Shown: positions 1 to 8,634, counted from the first letter of the stretch. The stretch is DNA of 61,422 nucleotides from Burkholderiales bacterium (GCA_016200895.1 JACQDX010000058.1:1-61422), one strand, 5' to 3'. The notes: generated by a model not told the origin, from the letters alone. Made by a program: numbers and translations.

Positions 1-32
1 AAATCTAATCCAATTACGGTAATCTTTTCCAT
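1..32 (-). CDS. IS110-like transposase, N-terminal fragment (runs off the left edge)
   Basis: The reverse strand opens with an ATG at 32 and reads MEKITVIGLD before the window ends. An N-terminus of the form M-x-K-I-T-x-(V/I)-G-(I/L)-D is typical of IS110-family DEDD transposases, where the Asp is the first catalytic residue. A purine-rich GGGAAG lies a few bases upstream of the start. Only ten codons are visible, so the family call is a pattern match and not a proof; another gene starting with a similar beta-strand is possible. Confidence 0.45.
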   Translation of the reverse strand, partial: MEKITVIGLD

Positions 33-306
33 GACGCTTCCCTTCTGTTTAGTAGTTTGTTGAAACTCTACTTTGGCACATCACGATGCCGTTTGGGAGG
101 GGGGCGTCCATTTCATTACCCTACTCATACCGCCGACACTTGCTGATGCAGGTGTCATCTAACGCACTATTCACTTTTTTATGCTAAGAAGCAAGCCACA
201 GCAGGGCAAGACACCGGCATGTATACAAGTATCCTGTTTTTTGCGATGATGCCGACTCTTTTGGCATGTCTATGCCACGTACCTCACTCAGCAACAAGGT
301 TTTTAC
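33..306. other. Non-coding stretch upstream of the IS110-like start, and leader of the DUF4214 gene
   Basis: No convincing gene. If the left-edge gene is an IS110 transposase, the noncoding left end of that element should lie here; in IS110-group elements this end encodes the bridge RNA. A short imperfect hairpin (GGCACATC ... GATGCC, about 76-91) and a run of seven G at about 97-105 are visible. The right part must hold the promoter of the gene starting at 307. The IS boundary cannot be placed from this sequence alone. Confidence 0.3.
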
Positions 307-2490
307 ATGGCTACCGAAGTCGAGATCCAGAATTTGTACATCGCTTATTTCAATCGCCCTGCCGACAAGGCTGGCCTTGCTTACTGGAAGGATGCAAACC
401 TGAGCATCTTGCAAATCGCACAAAGCTTTTCTGAACAAAAGGAATATGCTACTGCCTTTGCCGGGTTCACGGCAGAACAAACCATCAATGCCTTGTACAA
501 CAATTTGTTCAACCACAAGGCGGATATTGATGGCCTGGCTTACTGGAGTGGACAGATCAAATCTGGCAAGGTCAGCATAGGTGCAGCAGCGATTGCGATT
601 TTGAGTGGTGCTACCGGGGCAGATTTTGTGGCAGTGCAAGCCAAGAATGCGGCAGCGATTGCATTTACCCAAAAACTGGCAAAGGATGCGGCGGCAAGCT
701 ATGCCTATAACATGGGTGGCACTGTATTTAACCTGGCCAAGAACTGGCTGGCACCAGTGCTTGATAATGCCAGCGGCACGGATGCGGTCAACAACCTGGG
801 CATAGCGATAGAAAAAATGATTTCCAGTACCCCCTTCGGTAGCGACAGACTTGCTAATACCACGATTGTTCCAGTAATTCCTGGTCAGAATAATACATGC
901 AAGAATGCTGACTTCAGTTTCTCTGCAGATGATGCTCAACTACTGAAACCTGACACCAGTCTGATTGGCAATAGCGGCAATGTTGCGCTGAATGTGAATA
1001 CCTATTTTTCACCCGTCAGCCATGCGTCAACTACCGTCACCGGTGTACAAACCCTGAACTTGCAAGCAGGTTCTGACACGAGTTTTGCTGGCGCAGAATT
1101 CATGAACAGCTTCAAATACATCAATGCCAATAAGCTTAACGGCGGCGACAATATCGTGCTGGGTAATCTGGCTGGTCAAACCGTGCAGCTCAATAATATT
1201 ACCGGCAGTTCATCGGTTACATTGGGTGGGGCTAATCAGAGCGTGATCCAGGCAGCAGAACAGGGGCGCGCCTATATCAGAACAACAAATGCCAACCTGA
1301 CGACCTCGATCCTTAATTTCATCAATGCCACGGTAGGTGAACATATACTGGAAATTACAGATAGTGGCGCTGCGACTGTCGGCACAGCCAATATGCTGGG
1401 TATCAACAGTATCATTTTGCGGGGTGACGAAAGCGGACTGACGCTCTCGCCTTCGCGCGCCATCGCTATCAACATGTTCGGCAGCAATGATAATTCGCTG
1501 ACGGTGAACAATGGACAACAGGTCAACATCACTTCAGTCAAGGCATCCAGCCTGACTTTGGGTGGCAACAGCAAGTTCGTTATAGAGAATAACCAGTTTC
1601 GTGACATCCGCCTGACTGATGAAGGCGGAACACTTAACGTCAAGGACAACAATGACGGGCTGCATTCAATAGTGAGTAATGGCGCAACCACTGTCGATGT
1701 CAGCAATATGACTTCCATGCTCAAACTTGGTGGCGCAGGCTCTTATACCATCACTGGCCTGGGAATGCGGGCGGGATCTTATATCTATAATGACGCAGCA
1801 ACAGGTGCTGTCAATGTCAGCATGACAGGACCTCATAATTCTAAGTATTCCACTTTCTTGCCTAATGCAGCAGCTCTTAGCACTGGCCCTGTCATCATTA
1901 ACCTGGATGGCACGGGCATGCTATCACTTGGCGCGTCGGCAAGCAGTTCTTCTACCAGGGTGAATGTCAATGTGCCGGGAGCCTCCATCAACGTGACAGG
2001 TGGCACAGGCATAATTGACATTGTTGAGACAGAAGGTAAATCAGGCACATTCAATTTTAGTACCAGTGGCTTTAGCACAACAAATTTACTGCTTGCTACG
2101 ACCGGTGATGGGAACGATCTGTTAAATATAAAAACTAATTCATTCAGCAACATCAAAAATACGCTGACGACGATCAGCAATTTCAATGCTACTGGTACAG
2201 ACAAGTTCATCACAGGATTGGCGGCGACAACACTTGGCTATTTCGCGATCACTACTTCTGACTTCGACAGCTTGCCAAAAAATATTATCGATGGCGCTAT
2301 CGCGACAAAGCAAGCATTATTATGGGCAGCCGGACAAGCATATATCATCGCCGTCGATAGCGGCGAAGCGGCTGGCATCTATCTTTATCAGCATAAAAGC
2401 AATATTGGTACTTACGTTGGTTACGGTGACTTCCTGGTCAAACTCACAGGCATTGGTCACATCGATATAACTGATATTATTTCTTCCTGA
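307..2490 (+). CDS. Large DUF4214-domain surface/secreted protein
   Basis: The product is 727 residues. Residues about 5-110 form a DUF4214 domain: two copies of the Y-x-A/N-x-F-x-R/H-x-A-D-x-x-G-L-x-Y-W pattern, at about 10-27 and 60-80. The rest is rich in Gly, Asn, Thr and Ser, almost free of Cys, and full of short V-N-V/L-T-L-type strands, as expected for a beta-helix or S-layer-like extracellular protein. There is no Sec signal peptide. DUF4214 proteins of this type are usually exported by type I secretion with an uncleaved C-terminal signal; the hydrophobic, Asp-rich C-terminus (ending near HIDITDIISS) fits that, although no calcium-binding GGxGxD array is obvious and no type I exporter is in the window. 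The ATG at 307 has AAGG eight bases upstream. Function is probably surface layer or adhesin; substrate and partner unknown. Confidence 0.75.
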   Translation: MATEVEIQNLYIAYFNRPADKAGLAYWKDANLSILQIAQSFSEQKEYATAFAGFTAEQTINALYNNLFNHKADIDGLAYWSGQIKSGKVSIGAAAIAILSGATGADFVAVQAKNAAAIAFTQKLAKDAAASYAYNMGGTVFNLAKNWLAPVLDNASGTDAVNNLGIAIEKMISSTPFGSDRLANTTIVPVIPGQNNTCKNADFSFSADDAQLLKPDTSLIGNSGNVALNVNTYFSPVSHASTTVTGVQTLNLQAGSDTSFAGAEFMNSFKYINANKLNGGDNIVLGNLAGQTVQLNNITGSSSVTLGGANQSVIQAAEQGRAYIRTTNANLTTSILNFINATVGEHILEITDSGAATVGTANMLGINSIILRGDESGLTLSPSRAIAINMFGSNDNSLTVNNGQQVNITSVKASSLTLGGNSKFVIENNQFRDIRLTDEGGTLNVKDNNDGLHSIVSNGATTVDVSNMTSMLKLGGAGSYTITGLGMRAGSYIYNDAATGAVNVSMTGPHNSKYSTFLPNAAALSTGPVIINLDGTGMLSLGASASSSSTRVNVNVPGASINVTGGTGIIDIVETEGKSGTFNFSTSGFSTTNLLLATTGDGNDLLNIKTNSFSNIKNTLTTISNFNATGTDKFITGLAATTLGYFAITTSDFDSLPKNIIDGAIATKQALLWAAGQAYIIAVDSGEAAGIYLYQHKSNIGTYVGYGDFLVKLTGIGHIDITDIISS

Positions 2491-2851
2491 GCGGGTACAC
2501 TGAGGTCAGCGCCTGGCGTGGCTTGGCCGCATGCAGGCCACCAGACAGTTTTTCCCGTTGACGCCCTCGCCCACTGCTGGCACACTACGACTTCCATCAA
2601 CTACCACAGGAGACAACATCATGAGAACCACGGATATTGCCCTCTTGTCGGCTGCCTGATCTGCCCACATCGTTTTCTGGCGTCTTAAAATTTCATCGCT
2701 AGTGTATTGATGCGCATCTGATCGCGCGCCGACTTCCATTTTCTTTTTTTTCGTTCCTGCACGCCCGACTTATTTTCTTATATGCCGTGCCTGCGGGATG
2801 GTTTAGTGCATTCAAAAACGATGCACGCCTGAATCTGGATACACACTTATC
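2491..2851. other. Intergenic region with a short SD-led 12-codon ORF
   Basis: No substantial gene. At 2609-2621 there is a strong ribosome-binding sequence (AGGAGA) followed at 2621 by ATG and only eleven more codons (MRTTDIALLSAA) before TGA. This looks like the start of a lost gene or a leader peptide; the following sequence shows no clear continuation in another frame. The promoter of rsgA probably lies in the AT-rich stretch around 2765-2790. Confidence 0.35.
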
Positions 2852-3943
2852 ATGATCAATTTTGATTTCGCATCCCTGCGCCTGATCGGCCTGACACCTG
2901 CTATCGCCAACCAGTTACATGCGCTGGCAGCAGATTATGCTGATGCCGCCGACAATGCCGCGCTGCAAATGGTGCGCATTACTGAAGTGCACCGCGACAG
3001 CCTGGTCGTTCACAATGGCATGAGCGCTATGCAGACCCGCGCCCTGCCGCGCCTCTTGCATGAACTGGCAGCAGAGGATGACAGCCTGGCCGTTGGCGAC
3101 TGGGGCTTGCTCAGCAACATCAGCGGTGATACAGCTAACGCTTACCACTTCATCGCCCGCATGCCGCCATTGACGCATCTGGCACGGCGCAATAATGAAG
3201 GGCGACGACAAGCCCTGGCCAGCAATATCGATACTGCCCTGCTGGTGATGGGGCTGGACAGCGACTTCAACCTGCGCAGGCTGGAACGTTATCTGGCGCT
3301 GGTACACGCCGCCGAAGTCGCCCCCGTGGTGGTACTGACCAAGGCCGATGTGCATGCAGATGCCCCAGCGCGTCTGGCGGAAGTCGAACAACGCCTGTCC
3401 GCCAGCGTGCCCGTATTTGCCGTCAACGGCCAAAGCAGCATGGCCGCAGACATGCTGGCACCCTGGATGGCGGCGGGCCAGACGCTGATCTTGCTGGGTT
3501 CATCCGGAGCTGGCAAATCGACGCTGACCAATACCTTGACCAGCAGCGCGCAAGATACCGGTGCCGTGCGCGCCAGCGATGGTCGTGGCCAGCACACCAC
3601 CACCGCACGCTCACTACACCTATGCCCCGGCGGTGCCTGCATCATCGACACCCCCGGCCTGCGCACCCTGCAACTCAACCTCGATGAAGAAGCGTTGAGC
3701 GCCAGCTTTGCCGACATCGACGCCCTGGCCGCAGAATGCCAGTTCCGCGACTGCAGCCACCAAAGCGAACCCGGCTGCGCCGTGCGTGCCGTGGTGGATG
3801 AAGACAGGCTCAAGAACTATCAAAAGCTGCTACGCGAAACCCGCCGCAACCAGCAAACCCCGCTGGACAGGATTGCGGCAAGGTCCAAGTGGAAGATCTT
3901 GATGCGGTCGGTGAAGGAGAGGGATAAGGTGAAACGGGGATAG
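2852..3943 (+). CDS. rsgA: Small ribosomal subunit biogenesis GTPase RsgA
   Basis: RsgA (YjeQ/YloQ) is a circularly permuted GTPase that acts in late 30S maturation and helps release RbfA. The 363-residue product shows the expected order: an N-terminal OB-fold (about 35-105), then the permuted G domain with G4 TKAD at 163-166, P-loop GSSGAGKST at 216-224 and G3 DTPGL at 266-270, then the C-terminal zinc knuckle C296-x4-C301-x-H303-x5-C309. It is slightly longer than the usual 300-350 residues because of a basic C-terminal tail. It stands alone, with no operon partner in the window. The ATG at 2852 gives a normal N-terminus. The call rests on intact diagnostic motifs in the permuted order. Confidence 0.96.
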   Translation: MINFDFASLRLIGLTPAIANQLHALAADYADAADNAALQMVRITEVHRDSLVVHNGMSAMQTRALPRLLHELAAEDDSLAVGDWGLLSNISGDTANAYHFIARMPPLTHLARRNNEGRRQALASNIDTALLVMGLDSDFNLRRLERYLALVHAAEVAPVVVLTKADVHADAPARLAEVEQRLSASVPVFAVNGQSSMAADMLAPWMAAGQTLILLGSSGAGKSTLTNTLTSSAQDTGAVRASDGRGQHTTTARSLHLCPGGACIIDTPGLRTLQLNLDEEALSASFADIDALAAECQFRDCSHQSEPGCAVRAVVDEDRLKNYQKLLRETRRNQQTPLDRIAARSKWKILMRSVKERDKVKRG

Positions 3944-4271
3944 GTTTGGATTGAGTCCAAGGGCGCGGCACATAGTTGATGCGACGTGCTGCGCCTTGTA
4001 TTTGCTATATGCGTTTTGTAGAACATTCCTGTTAAACGCGCCATCAACAATACTACTGCCACTCTCAAAGTCGTCACTCCAGCGCAGGCTGGAGCCTGGT
4101 GGCGTCAGTCGATCCCCACCAATATCGACAAATTTCAGAGTCTTGCAAACGACATTTGAGTAGTCTCACTTGTATTTCACCATTATCTTAAATTTAAATC
4201 ACAACCAAGTTAGTTGTAATTATAAAATAAGTGAATTATAGTGGACACATCCATATCCAGAAACAATCATC
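3944..4271. other. Intergenic region, AT-rich promoter zone and one repeat arm
   Basis: No gene seen. The left half contains one arm of the GCGCAGGC-centred repeat (4072-4104). The right half, 4185-4250, is very AT-rich and includes TTGTAATTATAAAATAAG, a plausible promoter for the gene at 4272. Confidence 0.4.
4072..4104 (+). repeat. GCGCAGGC-type palindromic repeat arm
   Basis: The core CTCCAGCGCAGGCTGGAG is an imperfect palindrome followed by CCTGGTGGCG. Related arms are found at 39127, 39275, 42078, 42182, 46741 and 47947; the forms CTCCAGCGCAGGCTGGAG and TTCCTGCGCAGGCAGGAA are variants of one consensus. Function unknown; dispersed repeats of this type are common between genes in Proteobacteria. 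Confidence 0.7.
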
Positions 4272-4631
4272 ATGACTACACAAAACATCACAACCGTCAC
4301 ACTCTACCGCCCCACCGGCCCCCAAGAGCTGGCACTGGTGCGTGACAGTGGCTACAAAAAATGGCCGCCCCGTTTACCAGAACAGCCAATTTTCTACCCG
4401 GTGACGAATGTTGAATATGCGATACAGATTGCCAGGGACTGGAATGTAGCCGCAAGCGGTGCAGGCTACGTGACGCGTTTTGAGGTAAACAAAAGTTTCA
4501 TGGACAAGTATCAAATCCAGACAGTTGGTGGTGCCATTCACACAGAATGGTGGATACCGGCTGAAGATGTTGAGCTGATGAATGAAAACATTGCTGGCGA
4601 AATTGAAGTCATCCATAGCTTTACAGCCTGA
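4272..4631 (+). CDS. Conserved small cytosolic protein of the so-called ADP-ribosylation/crystallin J1 family
   Basis: The 119-residue protein resembles a widespread small family recognised by an N-terminal TLYRP-x-G-P-x-EL segment, the strongly conserved PPRLPEQPIFYPV (about 36-48), YAIQIARDWN (about 52-61) and a Tyr/Trp-rich W-W-I-P-A-E-D near 94-101. Members are often labelled ADP-ribosylation/crystallin J1 in databases, but there is no evidence here for enzymatic activity, and the protein is far shorter than ADP-ribosylglycohydrolases. No signal peptide or membrane segment. It is monocistronic and followed by a hairpin at 4680-4716. The family resemblance is from memory of its motif; function is unknown. 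Confidence 0.7.
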   Translation: MTTQNITTVTLYRPTGPQELALVRDSGYKKWPPRLPEQPIFYPVTNVEYAIQIARDWNVAASGAGYVTRFEVNKSFMDKYQIQTVGGAIHTEWWIPAEDVELMNENIAGEIEVIHSFTA

Positions 4632-4679
4632 AGTCACTGGATCAATTGTCAGAGCCGTTCCACAACATGTTATAGTCAT

Positions 4680-4716
4680 AAAGCTATCGGTAAACTTCTT
4701 AATTGCCGATAGCTTT
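4680..4716. terminator. Hairpin, terminator-like
   Basis: A perfect 11-bp stem AAAGCTATCGG / CCGATAGCTTT with a 15-base loop follows the gene ending at 4631. There is no long T-tract after it, so efficiency is uncertain. A TTG start for the next gene at 4703 would lie inside this hairpin, which argues for a later start. Confidence 0.5.
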
Positions 4717-4765
4717 CACGCACACTCAAGAACTGCGAATAACTGCAAATAAAGCGGACGACACC

Positions 4766-6163
4766 TTGACCACAAAAAAAGATCGCTGCACCCTCAGCTT
4801 GTTTCCTGCACATGCCAGGCCGAATACAGCAAATCTGACCCGCCTGTTTTTCACACTATTCTGTTTCTCATTCACTAGCACAGCGTTCGCCTTTGCACCC
4901 AGCACTGGCCTGGAAGAACTCCTCGTTGCTGCTGCTGGCAGTTTCGTGTTCAGCATCATTGCGATGATCGTGATTTTCATCAAACTGAAGAAAAATTTCT
5001 TGCCGCGTTTGCTGATTGCGCTGGCTTCTCCTTTGCTGGTTTTTCCGGTTTGTATGGGTGGCAGCATGGGGACCAGTTATGTCATGCACCAGATCAGCCA
5101 ATTGAAGGACAACAACGAGACACAGCGACTCGCTCAAGATGAACAGGATGCCTGGCAACGCAATCTCTTGCGCATCAGTGCCTGTGATGGTGACCGTGCA
5201 GTGCTGAAAACAGAACTGGCATCAGGTAAGTATGACATAACGGTCAAAGAACGTGTATTGACAGAATGCGTGCTGCCCAAGGCGGATGCCATCGCCATGC
5301 GCGCCATGTTGATTGATCTGCAGACACAAGACAAGGATGCGAAGGCGCACTGTGCTTACCTGGACCCAGTGTTGCAGCGCCTTGACACTGGTTTGCTGGA
5401 TGTGTTTGTCGAACAAAAGCTGTCGCTGACCTGCCCTTCCAAGACTTTTTCTTATGCTGTCGAAGCCAATAAAACCGCACCATCCTGGTGGGATGTGGTT
5501 GACAGCAAGCGCAATTCAGATACAGAGCAATTGCTCACTACCCTGCGCTATCTGCAAGCGCATGGGGTGGATATGAAAATCGTGGTTGTCGGACGTTCGC
5601 TGCTGTCCCTGGCAATGGAAAGCAGCAAGACTGAACTCATCCTTTTTGCCCTGGATGCGGGTGTTGACCCTTACACCATCCCCGCTGAATCGAATATGTT
5701 GTCACCGCTGCAGATCTGGACGCTGCAAAGATTTTCTTATGCCGACCTGGATACTTATGGCGAAGTTGACAGGAAACGCATACAGTCACGCCTGCGCGAA
5801 ATGAATGGCAAAGAAGCAGACACACTGGCACACAAACTAAGCAGCAGAAGTGGGCTGGAAACTGCCAAAGATGGCGGTGCCGGTTTGCTGGCTTACCTGA
5901 TACAAAGCGGTGCCAATTTGCGCCAACTGAACCGGGATGGCAATGGCATCCTTCCTGGTTATTCCAAGGTGCCATCGGCATTGCTGGCCGTACTCAATAA
6001 ACTCAATGACCAGCAACTGCTGGATTTGATCTGCCCTGAAGCGGGTGAATATGGCGATAGCTATCAACTGTATGAAGAAGCCCGCCACTATGAGAACCAG
6101 CCCTTGATCAACTTCCTGAAGCAGCGCAATATGCCAGCGACTTGCCCCGACCAGAAGAAATAG
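4766..6163 (+). CDS. Ankyrin-like envelope protein of unknown function
   Basis: The reading frame is open from a TTG at 4703, but that codon lies in a hairpin; TTG at 4766 or 4799 is more plausible, and the start remains unsure. The sequence then has a signal-peptide-like stretch (LFFTLFCFSFTSTAFA), followed by two membrane segments (VAAAGSFVFSIIAMIVIFI and LLIALASPLLVFPVCMGG) and a long soluble region. That region contains degenerate ankyrin-like helices, for example LLSLAMESSKTELILFALDAG and GAGLLAYLIQSGANL. A paired-Cys pattern is scattered through the soluble part. Anchored in the inner membrane, the soluble part is probably periplasmic or cytosolic depending on topology. Similar ankyrin-like proteins occur at 50788 and 57562. 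I do not recognise a characterised homologue. Confidence 0.65.
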   Translation: MTTKKDRCTLSLFPAHARPNTANLTRLFFTLFCFSFTSTAFAFAPSTGLEELLVAAAGSFVFSIIAMIVIFIKLKKNFLPRLLIALASPLLVFPVCMGGSMGTSYVMHQISQLKDNNETQRLAQDEQDAWQRNLLRISACDGDRAVLKTELASGKYDITVKERVLTECVLPKADAIAMRAMLIDLQTQDKDAKAHCAYLDPVLQRLDTGLLDVFVEQKLSLTCPSKTFSYAVEANKTAPSWWDVVDSKRNSDTEQLLTTLRYLQAHGVDMKIVVVGRSLLSLAMESSKTELILFALDAGVDPYTIPAESNMLSPLQIWTLQRFSYADLDTYGEVDRKRIQSRLREMNGKEADTLAHKLSSRSGLETAKDGGAGLLAYLIQSGANLRQLNRDGNGILPGYSKVPSALLAVLNKLNDQQLLDLICPEAGEYGDSYQLYEEARHYENQPLINFLKQRNMPATCPDQKK

Positions 6164-6180
6164 CAGTTAGAATTAACAAA

Positions 6181-6245
6181 ACAAAGCCAGCATTGGGAAT
6201 GCTGCCAGCAGTAAGCAAGCTAAGCATATCTGGCTTTGGTTTTTA
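6181..6245. terminator. Terminator between convergent genes
   Basis: ACAAAGCCAG at 6181-6190 pairs with CTGGCTTTG at 6230-6238, followed by GTTTTT. An inner hairpin, CAGCAT...ATGCTG, sits in the loop. It lies between the genes ending at 6163 (+) and 6254 (-) and could serve both. Confidence 0.6.
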
Positions 6246-6253
6246 TTTGAGTT

Positions 6254-6586
6254 TTATGTCAGTGCCGGGGCCTGCTTGATCCCAGGCAGCGGCACGTTCT
6301 TGCCATTGACGGTCAGGCTGAAGTTCTCACCGTTGTGTACCAGCCGTACTTTGAGCACGCCCTTCTTTTTATAGACGACGATGCCATTCAGGCTTAACTC
6401 ACCATTTTTGAGTTCAAGGATATTCCCGTTTTCATTCAAGCTGCCACCGACGCCATTCAGGGTAGAGACCCTGGCATCTCCCTCGACTTTGATGCTGCCG
6501 CTATTGGGGGCAGTAACACCGGCTGATGCTAGCGAGGTTGCCGACAATGCGGCCACTATGCTGATCAAGACAAATTTGGTTTTCAT
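6254..6586 (-). CDS. Small exported protein of unknown function
   Basis: Starting at the ATG at 6586, the product is 110 residues and begins MKTKFVLISIVAALSATSLA followed by S-A-G, a clear Sec signal peptide. The frame is open a further 20 codons upstream, but those codons precede the signal peptide and are unlikely to be translated. The mature part (about 88 residues) is all beta, with repeated short strands (GSIKVEGDARV, NGNILELKNGELSLNG, GVLKVRLVHNGENFSLTVNG) and ends in a Pro-rich tail. It is probably periplasmic. No family recognised. Single gene, convergent with its left neighbour. Confidence 0.7.
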   Translation of the reverse strand: MKTKFVLISIVAALSATSLASAGVTAPNSGSIKVEGDARVSTLNGVGGSLNENGNILELKNGELSLNGIVVYKKKGVLKVRLVHNGENFSLTVNGKNVPLPGIKQAPALT

Positions 6587-6886
6587 AAACGGAAACTCTT
6601 CGCGGAAGAAAACAGCTACCCTATGCCATCGCGAATAGTTTGTCAAATAGGTAATTAAAGCAATGGAGAGATCAGCGGTACAGGCAAAGTAGCGGGGTGG
6701 GTAACCGAGTCAATTTGCAGGGCACGTCGTGCGCACCATCTCAATGTCAAAAAATTTTCAAGGGATGATGGCTTCGTACAAAGCAGCATGTACATACCTC
6801 AAAAAAATGGCGCGCATGGCGCATCCTGCAAGGTGCTAAGCACGCTTCATCCTGCAATCGTTTTAGTTTAAGCATCGATCAGGACG

Positions 6887-6915
6887 AAAAAAAACCTGCC
6901 ACTGGCAGGTTCTTT
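6887..6915 (-). terminator. Strong rho-independent terminator, minus direction
   Basis: The stem ACCTGCC/GGCAGGT with a three-base loop is followed in the minus direction by eight T and preceded by AAAAGA. No minus-strand protein gene ends here, so it is an orphan terminator unless an RNA gene lies upstream. Confidence 0.75.
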
Positions 6916-7110
6916 TAGAGTCCCCCAAACTGACATAAACGCCCGCACTATCTGTACGGTGAATCTACACCCGTGGATGACATACTGTCCAAGACGTGCC
7001 TCGCTCTGCTCCCTGGCTTATCTGCCAGGTGATACAACTCTTTGCAACGTGAAACCATACTAATGCACGACGACTGACGGGTCTGTGCGCTGGCACACAC
7101 TATCTCTATT
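6887..7110 (-). ncRNA. Candidate structured small RNA on the minus strand
   Basis: There is no coding frame between 6587 and 7198, yet a textbook minus-strand terminator lies at 6887-6910 (stem ACCTGCC/GGCAGGT followed by eight T in the minus reading). Upstream on the same strand the sequence can fold: CCTGGC-AGATAA-GCCAGG is a strong hairpin (about 7011-7028), and ACCCGT near 7080 can pair with ACGGGT near 6970. These facts suggest a roughly 200-nt non-coding transcript. I could not match it to 6S, tmRNA, RNase P or SRP RNA by eye. Confidence 0.3.
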
Positions 7111-7198
7111 CCTGTAGTTTTACCAAATGTAATTAAAGCTGCTTCTAGCCTGCAATTACGTATACTCGCGGCTTATAGAAAAAATAAGTTTATCTGAC

Positions 7199-7987
7199 AT
7201 GATTTTTCGCATCAGCCGCCCTGCATGCTTTTCATCCCTCGCCGCCCTCGCCTGTATTGCCTGGAGTTCATCTGTGCTGGCCATGCCTGTTGAGGTGCAC
7301 AACCGCATCGCTACACCCGTCATTGCAGACAAAAAAATAGCGCTGACGCTGGATGCCTGTTCGGGCAAGTTTGATGCAGAGTTGCTGGACTTCCTGATAC
7401 GCAAGCGTATCCCTGCCACCATTTTTGTGACCAAGAAATGGCTGGATAAAAATCCAGCAGGTGTCACCATCATCAAGGCCCATCTGGATTTGTTTGATGT
7501 CGAAGACCACGGTGAAAAACACATCCCCGCCATCATAGGCCCCGGCAGAAAAGTCTACGGCCTGGTGGGTGAACCCGATATCGCCAGTCTGCAACGTGAA
7601 GTCACTGAAGGTGCCAAAGCCATCACCAGTGCCATGGGTACGACGCCGCAATGGTACCGCGGTGCCAGCGCAAAATATGACCCGCAAGCGATGGATGAGA
7701 TCAAACGCATGGGTTACAAGATTGCAGGCTTCTCCTTGAATGCGGACCAGGGCGCGACGCTACGCAAGCAAGCCATCATCAATCAATTCAAACGCCTGCA
7801 AGCCGGTGATGTGATCATTGCACATATGAACAAGCCAGCATCCGATTCTGCCGAGGGTCTGGCGGTTGCACTGGCAGAGACCTTGAAGCAGGGTTTTGTA
7901 TTCGTGCGGCTCGATCAGGTGGAGTTACAGCGGGTGGACATGCAAAAGTTGCAGACTGCCAGGCGCAGCCTGGCGTTAACCAATTAA
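7199..7987 (+). CDS. Periplasmic polysaccharide deacetylase (NodB/CE4 family)
   Basis: The 262-residue protein has a signal peptide (about 1-28, ending SSSVLA-M) and then a NodB-homology fold. Motif 1 appears as ALTLDACSG (48-56), a variant of TFDDGP that keeps the metal-binding Asp. Motif 2 is EDHGEKH (102-108), giving the H-x3-H metal ligands. Motif 3 is represented by WYRGASAKYD. AGDVIIAHM in the C-terminal part provides the usual final His. Such proteins remove acetyl groups from N-acetylglucosamine or similar polymers in the envelope. The LTLDACSG variant is seen in a subgroup of predicted xylanase/chitin deacetylase proteins. The substrate cannot be read from the sequence. Monocistronic. 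Confidence 0.85.
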   Translation: MIFRISRPACFSSLAALACIAWSSSVLAMPVEVHNRIATPVIADKKIALTLDACSGKFDAELLDFLIRKRIPATIFVTKKWLDKNPAGVTIIKAHLDLFDVEDHGEKHIPAIIGPGRKVYGLVGEPDIASLQREVTEGAKAITSAMGTTPQWYRGASAKYDPQAMDEIKRMGYKIAGFSLNADQGATLRKQAIINQFKRLQAGDVIIAHMNKPASDSAEGLAVALAETLKQGFVFVRLDQVELQRVDMQKLQTARRSLALTN

Positions 7988-8085
7988 TGGTGCCAAAAAA
8001 CTGCCCCTCTATCGATCTCAGCTACATCAAGCGCCATCAATGTTTTCAATTTTTGCGATTGGCTTGGCGCAAGCGCTCATCGGTA

Positions 8086-8634
8086 CTAAGGTCTGGCAGG
8101 TAACATGCGGCGCAACACGCCATCTTTTTTGACCAGGCCGTGCCACAAGGCAGCTGCCGCATGAAAAGCTGCCAGTGCGAGCAAGATATTGGCAAGCAAA
8201 CCGTGCAACTCGACGACATTATGTCTGAGCTCTTTGTTGGCAGGATCAAACGCTGGGACGGTATAAAGATTAAACAAATTATCTCCACGTATCCATACTG
8301 CCGCTACCCCAATGATCACGATGGCCACCATCAGCAGGTACAGCAGATGATGTATACCTACCGCCAGTTTACCCAGCATACCGGGATCAGCGGCAGGCAG
8401 CCTGGTGCCAGAGGTTCTGCGCCAGATGAGTCGCAATATCAGCACCACGCCAAGCAAGATACCAAAACTGATATGCAAGCTACGCACCGTCATACGCGGC
8501 GTGCCTTTGGGGAAAAAATCTATCGTCTGCCCGACCACCCAAAGTCCTGTCACCAGAAAGGCGCTAAGCCAATGAAACAATATGGTACGGCGATCGTAGC
8601 CCAAAGCAGCAGTCGAAGCGTAATTTGTTTGCAT
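8086..8634 (-). CDS. Cytochrome b561
   Basis: The product from the ATG at 8634 is 182 residues with four membrane helices and the b561-family layout: RRTILFHWLSAFLVTGLWV at the start (haem-ligand His in FHWL), RSLHISFGILLGVVLILRLIWR (His in helix 2), HHLLYLLMVAIVIIG (helix 3) and VELHGLLANILLALAAFHAAAALWH (helix 4). The four His positions match the di-haem pattern of bacterial b561 proteins that move electrons between quinone and periplasmic partners, for instance in superoxide oxidation. The frame is open 17 codons further upstream, but the later Met fits the family N-terminus better. Monocistronic. Confidence 0.9.
   Translation of the reverse strand: MQTNYASTAALGYDRRTILFHWLSAFLVTGLWVVGQTIDFFPKGTPRMTVRSLHISFGILLGVVLILRLIWRRTSGTRLPAADPGMLGKLAVGIHHLLYLLMVAIVIIGVAAVWIRGDNLFNLYTVPAFDPANKELRHNVVELHGLLANILLALAAFHAAAALWHGLVKKDGVLRRMLPARP

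Noticed and set aside
4272..4631. Functional link of the crystallin J1-labelled protein to the ADP-ribosylation system at 27 kb
   Set aside because: The label is a database name for a short family; no catalytic residue of ADP-ribosylhydrolases is present and the genes are 22 kb apart.
6901..7100. 6S RNA (ssrS) in the structured intergenic region
   Set aside because: I could not find the conserved closing stem and central bubble by eye; kept only as an unspecified RNA candidate.
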